From assembly GCA_013298445.1 (NCBI GenBank), contig JAAFHQ010000308.1, positions 1-7,183 of the forward strand: 7,183 nucleotides of DNA, in the 5' to 3' direction. The stretch's first letter is position 1; each line of letters opens with the position of its first letter. Both the position numbers and the translations under genes were made by a program. Below the pieces are notes generated by a model, which searched no databases, had not been told where the DNA came from, and saw only the letters and a program-made list of their open reading frames with translations. The stretch is from Chitinophagales bacterium (lineage in GTDB: Bacteria > Bacteroidota > Bacteroidia > Chitinophagales > Saprospiraceae). Shown here one piece after another: positions 1 through 6,800 of the stretch.

Positions 1-593
1 CCTTGGTTCAATTGGGCGGTGCCTTCGGCTTCCAGCATTTTACCGGCTATGACAATTATAGCAACCAGGCCCAGTTTGAGCTAGACAGCGTCCGTTTTCA
101 GAATGGCCGCTATGTACTGAATAAAACCGATTGGCCGGTGGGGCAATTGTTCCAACTGGAAGTCAACACCCTCAAGGAGGAGGAATACCTCTACGTTTTG
201 AGCATCGATGCCCAACGACAAATCCATGTCCATTTCCCGCGGCAGGAGGCCCTTAATGATAAATTCGCTGGCCAAAACACAAGTGCTTTGGTGCTCAGCC
301 AGGGCAGCACTTTATTGGTACCCGGACCGAACAAGGCTTTAAAAATTGCCAATCCGGGAACAGATCGTTTGATCGTTCTTTACAGCAAACGCCCCATCAA
401 CGATTTGAAGGGTTTAGCCCAGGCTTTGACACAGTTCCAGGGGGATTTTTGGCAACATTTGTTAAGAACCCTTAATCGACATGCGATTCCACCCAGTGAT
501 ATTCGTTATCATCCTCGAAAGATGGCTTTTGAGGCATCTACCCGGGGAGATGGGTACATTGTGCCTTTGCTGCTCGAAGTAGATGCCAAATAG
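1..593 (+). CDS. C-terminal part of a DUF4384-domain protein (5' truncated)
   Basis: The reading frame is open from the left edge (first full codon at base 3) to a TAG at 591-593, so about 197 C-terminal residues are visible and the true start lies upstream; the TTG at base 3 is not a credible start. Visible residues ~40-135 fit the DUF4384 pattern: 'WPVGQLFQLEV', then the strand 'EYLYVLSIDA', then 'IHVHFPR', a later 'LLVPGPN' and 'DRLIVLYSKRPI'. In the family this corresponds to 'gYlyvl..d..g.v.vlfP' followed by a strand ending in 'vs..p'. DUF4384 has no known enzymatic activity and is often the C-terminal domain of bacterial caspase-like proteins, kinases or repeat proteins. The tail (~136-196) holds an amphipathic segment and the 'GDGYIVPLLLEVDAK' terminus. 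The N-terminal domain, signal peptide and enzyme activity, if any, cannot be seen. It lies 189 bp before a caspase-fold gene, which fits a caspase-associated neighbourhood. The DUF4384 call is motif-based, without a profile search. Confidence 0.78.
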   Translation, partial: LVQLGGAFGFQHFTGYDNYSNQAQFELDSVRFQNGRYVLNKTDWPVGQLFQLEVNTLKEEEYLYVLSIDAQRQIHVHFPRQEALNDKFAGQNTSALVLSQGSTLLVPGPNKALKIANPGTDRLIVLYSKRPINDLKGLAQALTQFQGDFWQHLLRTLNRHAIPPSDIRYHPRKMAFEASTRGDGYIVPLLLEVDAK

Positions 594-608
594 ACTTTGT
601 GGGGGGAG

Positions 609-697
609 AGTATTCAAAAATTCACGGAAAGTATTAGATTTACCCAGCCTTTTGAAGCAAATGGTATTTCCTTTGCGCTGTGAAACGTTTGAATACT
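609..697. repeat. 10-bp inverted repeat in the 189-bp gap
   Basis: AGTATTCAAA at 609-618 and its exact reverse complement TTTGAATACT at 688-697 are separated by 69 bp, between the DUF4384 gene stop and the caspase gene start. Extension fails on both sides of each arm. A second, smaller hairpin follows (TGTTGA at 709-714 with TCAACA at 722-727, 7-nt loop); it has no U-tract, so it is not a convincing terminator for the upstream gene. The arms could be an operator, a long-range RNA stem in the leader, or chance. No clear Bacteroidota-type promoter (-33 TTTG, -7 TAnnTTTG) is visible in the gap. Confidence 0.4.
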
Positions 698-782
698 ATC
701 GCACAGTCTGTTGAAACCTGATCAACAAAATCTAGCACGTGGATTCGCTTTGCGCCACTATTATACCTAAACATTTTCCAAA

Positions 783-3737
783 ATGAACAAGTTTATCGTA
801 CTGCTTGGTGGTATCTTATTATCAATCAGTTCATTGGCTCAAGACATTAAACCCGTTTGGTTCAAAAACTTTGGTGGTGCAGGGGATGTATTCCACCGCG
901 TCATTGAAGCTGGCAATGGTTCAGTCATTGCAGTGGGCGAAAGCAGCACGCAGTCGCAAGGAGGGAAAGATGGACTGGTCACCATCCTCAATTACAGCAC
1001 CGGGACGGTAGTTAAAGAAGTCCGTTTTGGGGGAGCCAAAGACGATGTGATTTATGACATAGCCGCAACCCCACAAGGCTTCTTTTTAATGGTTGGTTAC
1101 ACAGAATCAATTGGCAAAGGTGGCCGAGACGGCTGGCTGTTGCTGATGGATGAAAAAGGGCGAAAAATTGATGAAAAAAGCATTGGTGGAGTAGGTAAGG
1201 ATGAACTGCGGCAGATCGAAATTTTACCTGACGGCTCAGCTATGGTCTTGGCCGGGTTTAAAAATGACCAGAAAGATGGCGATGCCTGGTTGGTCAAATT
1301 GAGCCTTAAGTACGAAATGATTTGGGAAAAACAAAACGGAAAAGGCGAGTATGGAATCCCCAGTGGCCTGGTGCTTTCCAATGATGGAGGTGTTTTATTC
1401 AGCGGAAACACGAGCAAAGGAGAGAACATATATCTGGCTAAAATTGACGCTCGTGGCGCAGGTGTTTGGTCTCAAGTATACAATGAGAACAAATATGATG
1501 AAGCCCTTGACTTGATCAACACCTCCGATGGAAACTATGCTTTGGCCGGATTGACCAAGTCAAAAGGGGAAGGGGACGCCGATGCCTGGTTGTTAAAAAT
1601 CGGGAAAGATGGTAGCCTTTTGTGGGACAAACCCTTAGGCAAAAGAGGCTTTGACCTCGCTGCGGCAGTGCTGCAATACAACAACGGCGCTTTTGGCCTA
1701 TTTGGTTCTTCCAATTCTTACCGCTCTGGTGCCCGTGATGCAAAAGCGATTGGGATAAAAGCTAGTAGTGATGGTACTTTGAAGTCTTTTGTTTATTGGG
1801 GCAATGGGAGCAACGAATCTTGGGAAGCAGCAACCCTTCTCCACGAGGGCAGTGTTGTCGTTGCAGGAAAGACACCCCAGGGTGCCTTTGTCGGACGCCT
1901 ACCCCGTGAAGACGACGATAACCCTCCCATCGTTGGTGTTCGTGATCAAAACGCAGTAGAGATTGCCGAACTAAAACTAAACTCTCAGGACAATCAAACC
2001 ATTCAGCGGAATGAAAACGCTTATTTGAGTTTTCGCCTGAACAATAAATCAGGTGCGGTTTTATCCGACCTAAAAGTGGAAATCGAAGACAAGCTGGGCA
2101 GCTCCAGACTGGAATACTGGACGGTTAACTACCTTGGCCAGGTTGGTAGCGAGCGGGGAGGAAAAATGGTTCGTATCCCTGTTCGGAGCAAGGACATTAC
2201 CAATGGTGAACACAATTTTAATGTAAAAATATCAGCAGGAGATAAATACCTGACGGATGAGGATGTAAAAATTGTTACTCGGGTACCCTTGCCTGCCAAC
2301 TTACAAATTGCTAGTCACAATTTCTTCTCAAGCACTCGCTCAGATGAACTGACTCTTCGGGTAGTTTTGGAAAATTCCGGTGATGCCAATACCGGGCCAA
2401 CAGACATTACCTTTCAGTACCCGGTTGGGATCAAGCCGAGCGCTTCAGCAAGCAATACTATCGGTCCTGTAGCCGCCCGAGCCAAGCGACAAGTTGATTT
2501 TTTGTTTACTAAAACAGCCCAATTTACTGGCCCTTCAGTAAAAATCATTTGTATCGTCAAGGAAAATGGCGTTGAAAAAATTCGCAAAACCCTTGAAGAT
2601 CGCCGGGGTGGAGTAGGGGGTGATGGCCCCATCATGATCTGGACCGATCCCGATCCCAACGAAGTAGGCAATAAGATCAAAAAGACGACCAACCAGATGG
2701 AGTTCAAAATGAACGTCTTGCATGAAAAAAGCCTCCAACCCAAAGACTTTAAACTCCGCATGAACGGTGTAGAAATGGAAGGCTCCAAATTCAACGAACA
2801 AGATTTGTCTGCACCGAAACGAGATACTGGATTGTACTCTTACACTTACCGGAATAAAGTTCCGCTGATTTTGGGCCGAAACCGCCTGGAAGTGGTTGTT
2901 GACGGAAAAGTTTCTTCTTATATCGACATAGAATATGCTCCTCAGCGCTCCAACCTCTTTATCCTATCGATTGGCCCGGTTCACAGCGACTTGATGTATA
3001 CTTCCAAGGATGCTAAAGATTTTGCCGAAGCTTTCCGTGATCAGGGTGGGGTAGACAAACTCTATCCCAACGTCCACGTCCAGGAAATTACCACCCCCGA
3101 AACCACCAATCTAACCGGGATCAAGCAGGCCATGTATGATTTGAGTTACATGTGGAAAGATGGATTGATCACTGCCAATGATGTGGTGATAGTCTTCATC
3201 TCTTCGCATGGGAAAATTTATGAAAATCAGTTCAAAATCCTGCAAACTGGCTACAATCCTAAATACGAGGACGTTTCTATCGATTACAAAAAAGAAGTGC
3301 TGGATGTGCTCAACCGCTTGAGTTGTAAAAAGCTCATCTTTTTGGATGCCTGCCACAGTGGGGGCGCCAAGGAAGGGTTTGGAGGATTGAGCAAAGCGGT
3401 GATCGATTTGGCGAAAACCCAACCGGGCGTGAGCACCCTTTCTTCTTGTAAGGCTGACGAAAAATCATATGAAGCCCAAAACTGGGAAAATGGAGCGTTT
3501 ACCGAAGCCATGCTGGAAGCTTTTGCCGATAAAACACTAAGCGATGCAAGAGGGAGTTACAATGCCGACGTGAACCGGGACCGCATCATCAACCTTGGTG
3601 AGTTGTACGATTTTCTGCAACGCCGTGTTCCTCAATTGGTGAAATCTGTAATCCCGAACGCTCCTACTAGCCAGGCACCGTTTATGCCGGAGGACCAGCT
3701 GGATCGAGCGATGCCGCTCTATTATATTCAAAAATAG
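783..3737 (+). CDS. Exported beta-propeller / caspase-fold (C14-type) cysteine peptidase
   Basis: Complete, 984 residues. The ATG at 783 begins a clear Sec signal peptide (K3, hydrophobic core, 'SSLAQ' at ~16-20), which fixes the start; there is no Shine-Dalgarno, only A/T-rich DNA, as usual in Bacteroidota. Residues ~28-384 form about seven repeats of the type 'GG..DD....I....G...V.G......KDGWL..D..G', read as a seven-bladed beta-propeller. Residues ~391-500 and ~503-610 look like CARDB/Ig-like beta domains. Residues ~618-720, starting near 'IMIWTDPD', are a beta domain commonly seen before caspase domains in this phylum. Residues ~722-984 are the caspase fold: 'LFILSIG' strand, 'DAKDFAEAF' helix, 'VVIVFISSHGK' with catalytic His809, and 'LIFLDACHSGG' with catalytic Cys857. 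Asp855, two before the Cys, matches the acidic S1 residue of metacaspases, predicting cleavage after Arg/Lys (inference). The C-terminal 'ENGAFTEAMLEAF' and the D-x-N-x-D loop at 929-940 are also family-typical. The product should be periplasmic or surface-exposed. No membrane anchor is visible after the signal peptide. Confidence 0.94.
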   Translation: MNKFIVLLGGILLSISSLAQDIKPVWFKNFGGAGDVFHRVIEAGNGSVIAVGESSTQSQGGKDGLVTILNYSTGTVVKEVRFGGAKDDVIYDIAATPQGFFLMVGYTESIGKGGRDGWLLLMDEKGRKIDEKSIGGVGKDELRQIEILPDGSAMVLAGFKNDQKDGDAWLVKLSLKYEMIWEKQNGKGEYGIPSGLVLSNDGGVLFSGNTSKGENIYLAKIDARGAGVWSQVYNENKYDEALDLINTSDGNYALAGLTKSKGEGDADAWLLKIGKDGSLLWDKPLGKRGFDLAAAVLQYNNGAFGLFGSSNSYRSGARDAKAIGIKASSDGTLKSFVYWGNGSNESWEAATLLHEGSVVVAGKTPQGAFVGRLPREDDDNPPIVGVRDQNAVEIAELKLNSQDNQTIQRNENAYLSFRLNNKSGAVLSDLKVEIEDKLGSSRLEYWTVNYLGQVGSERGGKMVRIPVRSKDITNGEHNFNVKISAGDKYLTDEDVKIVTRVPLPANLQIASHNFFSSTRSDELTLRVVLENSGDANTGPTDITFQYPVGIKPSASASNTIGPVAARAKRQVDFLFTKTAQFTGPSVKIICIVKENGVEKIRKTLEDRRGGVGGDGPIMIWTDPDPNEVGNKIKKTTNQMEFKMNVLHEKSLQPKDFKLRMNGVEMEGSKFNEQDLSAPKRDTGLYSYTYRNKVPLILGRNRLEVVVDGKVSSYIDIEYAPQRSNLFILSIGPVHSDLMYTSKDAKDFAEAFRDQGGVDKLYPNVHVQEITTPETTNLTGIKQAMYDLSYMWKDGLITANDVVIVFISSHGKIYENQFKILQTGYNPKYEDVSIDYKKEVLDVLNRLSCKKLIFLDACHSGGAKEGFGGLSKAVIDLAKTQPGVSTLSSCKADEKSYEAQNWENGAFTEAMLEAFADKTLSDARGSYNADVNRDRIINLGELYDFLQRRVPQLVKSVIPNAPTSQAPFMPEDQLDRAMPLYYIQK

Positions 3738-3738
3738 C

Positions 3739-3793
3739 TTTTTGATAAAATCCGGTCCCTGAGCGAAGCCGAAGGGCCGGATTTTATCAAAAA
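3739..3793. repeat. Perfect 17-bp inverted repeat with inner stem, between caspase and adhesin genes
   Basis: The left arm 3739-3755 (TTTTTGATAAAATCCGG) is exactly reverse-complementary to the right arm 3777-3793. After a single unpaired T at 3756, the inner CCCT (3757-3760) pairs with AGGG (3773-3776), giving about 21 base pairs around a 12-nt loop. The core reads CCCTGAGCGAAGCCGAAGGG, resembling short palindromic elements that recur between genes in many Bacteroidota and other genomes (recalled, not checked here). It starts one base after the caspase stop and ends 15 nt before the adhesin ATG. Both outer ends finish in A-tracts on their own strand, so neither direction has the U-run of a standard intrinsic terminator. 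It could be a weak or bidirectional terminator, an RNA-processing or stabilising hairpin within one transcript, or a translational control element. Confidence 0.93.
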
Positions 3794-3808
3794 TTACACC
3801 GACTACCC

Positions 3809-6800
3809 ATGAGAAAATCCCAAATTCTGCTTTTTACCTTACTCTTTTTGTGTAGCTCCACCTTATTTGCCCAGGTGGCCTGTCCAACTGCAAACCCCAT
3901 TACTGTAACCCGCACAACGGGCGGAACTGGTGTCAATGGTAGTTTGCCCTGGGCCATCAACTGTATGAACAATGTTACTACCCTTAACACCATCCAGTTC
4001 AACATCACCGGTGCCGGGCCACACATCATTCAACCCATCGCCAATGCTCCCTTGCCTACTGTTACCAAAGCCAATTCGCACATTGATGGCAGTACTGACA
4101 ATATTGTCATTGATGGTTCGCTGGGGCAAGCTCAGGGCTTGGTTCTTGCCGCAAACAATGTAAAGGTCAATGGTTTGACTCTGCGGAATTTTGCCACTAC
4201 TGCCTTCCCTAATGGCCTGGCCCTAAGCACCGGAAATGGCCATGACATCAGCACCTGCCAGATTTTTGACAACCTGGTTGGAATATCCGTAGCGCGAAGC
4301 GTAGGTTCTTTCACCATTAGCAACAATTCCATCGGAGTAGATAAAAGTGGCACCAATCTTTCGAATACCAATGCGGGTATTGATGTCGTAACTTTTGCAG
4401 GGACCACCGGGACGCCAACCGGCACTATTTCCAGCAATATAATCGCCTACAGCTCAAATGGCATTCAGGTAGGTACAGCCCGCAATGTAATCATTAGCAA
4501 GAACAGCATTTTTTGCAACAGCAAAATTGGGATTGAACGCCTTGCAACCATCACCACGCCCACCATTTCAAACGCCACCACCACGCAGATCACAGGCACT
4601 GCACCTGCTGGCTCGACAGTGGAGATTTTTAAAGTCAACAATACGAGTTGCCCAAATGCACCTTGCCAGGGTGGGACTTTTATTGGATCAGTAACCACCA
4701 ATACATTTGGGTCCTGGAATCTTAGCATCACATCGGGCTTGAGTGCAGGTGATTTGGTGACTGCCACCATGACGCAAAGCAGCAATACCTCCGAGTTTTC
4801 TGCTTGTCGGACCGTGGTAGATGTATGCGCCAATTTTTTCGCAAGCATCAAATCTAGTAATGTTACCTGCAATGGCGGTACCAATGGCTCTGCAACCGCA
4901 AGTACCAGCGGCGGGCTCAATCAGGGCATCGCCTTCTCCTGGAACACTGGAGCCACCACTGCTACCATTAGCAACCTCAAAGCGGGAACCTATACCGTCA
5001 CCGCCAGTGATGCCGCAGGTTGTCAGTCCATCCAGGCGGTCAATATCCTTCAACCAACGGCCATCGTTATTACGCCCAGCAGTGTCAACGTGGCGTGTAA
5101 CGGAGAAAAATCGGGATTGATTAATGCCGCTGTCACCGGTGGTATTGCTCCATATACCTACCGTTGGAGCAACGGTGCTACCACCTCCGCCATCACTTCT
5201 CTGGTTGCAGGTGCCTATACCCTCACCGTCACCGACCAGAATAATTGCACCAAAACGGCCTCAGTCACCATTACTCAGCCTGCGGCAATCAATTTACTCC
5301 TGAGTGGGAATGATACTTTATGCCCAGGCATGAAAAATGGCACCGCTCTGGCAACGGTTACTGGCGGAATTTCCCCTTATTCCTACTCGTGGTCAACTGG
5401 AGCGACTACATCCAGCATTAGTAACTTAGGTGTAGGAAATTACACCCTCACCTTAACCGATCAAAACAAATGTCAAAAAACAGGGACGATTTCAGTCATA
5501 GAAACCACCCCTCTAAAAATTGACTCCAATCTAGTTCAACCCCAATGCGTAGGGGAAGCCAATGGCTCGATTGAGTTAAAAATAAGTGGCGGAATTCCAC
5601 CCTACACCTTTTTGTGGGAAAATGGTGCCACCACGGCTAGCCGCACCAACCTTCCAGCTGGCGATTACAAAGTAGCTGTCACGGACGCCAATCGTTGTTC
5701 CGAAACCCGGATTTTCACGCTGAAAGATCCTGTGCCCATCAGTGCTCAGGTAAATACAACTGATCCTACTTGTTTTGGCCAAAACAATGGCACAGCCACA
5801 GTGGTAGTAAGCAGCCCAGGAATCCATACTTTTTTGTGGAGCACGGGGGCTACTACTTCAGCCATCAGCAATCTTGGGGCTGGCAGGTACAACTTGACAG
5901 TGACCAACTCCATTGGTTGTAAAGCAATTTTTCCTTTTACCCTTAACGCACCTAGTGCTGGTTTAGCCATCACAACCAAGTCTAGCAACATCGATTGTTT
6001 TGGTCAAAGCACTGGCCAAATTACGACCACCACTACCGGAGGAAAGGCTCCTTATTCCTACAGCTGGTCAAATGGATCTACCCAGGCTGATCTATCAAAT
6101 CTTCCAGCTGGTGCCTATGTAGTTACAGTGACTGACCAATCGGGCTGTGGAGATACGGCCAATGTAAACATCTTGCAAAACCCGGCAATCAGCACCAAGA
6201 TCAATGCAAGTAATCCGGCTTGTTTTGGACAAAGCAATGGCCAGATCAGCGTAACGGTCAGCGGAGGAAGCCCTGTATACGCTCACCTTTGGAGCACTGG
6301 TGCCACGACCACAGCCATCACGGGTTTGGCGATGGGAAAACATGTACTGACCCTTACCGATGCACTAGGTTGTACCAAAAAGGACAGCGCACAATTGACT
6401 GCGCCCACCCAGCTTCAAGTTACGGTGACAGCCACCAATGTCAATTGTAATGGAACGGCCACTGGTAGTGCTCAAGGGGTAGTTGTTGGGGGAACAGCGC
6501 CTTATACCTATACCTGGAGTAACGGGGCAAGCACCTCTGCCATCAGCAACCTGGTCGCAAATACTTATGGATTGACGGTAAGCGACAGTCGTGCCTGTCA
6601 AGCCAATGGCAGTGTAAACGTCACTCAACCTGCTGCGCTTGCACTGGTTTTAACCACCTTTGACATTCCCTGTAATGAAACCAATACTGGCCGGGCCACC
6701 GCGCAGGTCAGCGGCGGAACCAGTCCTTACCGCTACGCCTGGAGCAATGGTGCCACTACTTCTGCTTTGAGCAATTTAGCTCCTGGCGATTATGGCCTGA

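Noticed and set aside
3..5. TTG at base 3 as the start of the first gene
   Set aside because: The frame is open to the edge, the following residues show no signal peptide or N-terminal character, and the position only reflects where the window was cut.
672..702. Possible promoter: TTTG at 672-675 and TACTATCG at 694-701, about 18 bp apart
   Set aside because: The -7 element matches only four of six conserved bases of TAnnTTTG, and TTTG is frequent by chance, so it is not supportable as a promoter call.
2414..2794. 126-codon open frame on the - strand within the caspase gene
   Set aside because: It is a shadow of the 984-residue gene, with no start context or domain support, and it overlaps another antisense frame.
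3739..3793. Calling the intergenic palindrome a standard rho-independent terminator
   Set aside because: Both strands end the stem with A-tracts, not a U-run, and the downstream bases (TTACACCG) provide none; it is reported as a hairpin repeat instead.
4465..4920. 151-codon open frame on the - strand inside the adhesin gene
   Set aside because: It lies antisense to a coding region with clear signal peptide and domain structure, its translation shows no recognisable fold, and similar antisense frames recur through the low-complexity repeat DNA.
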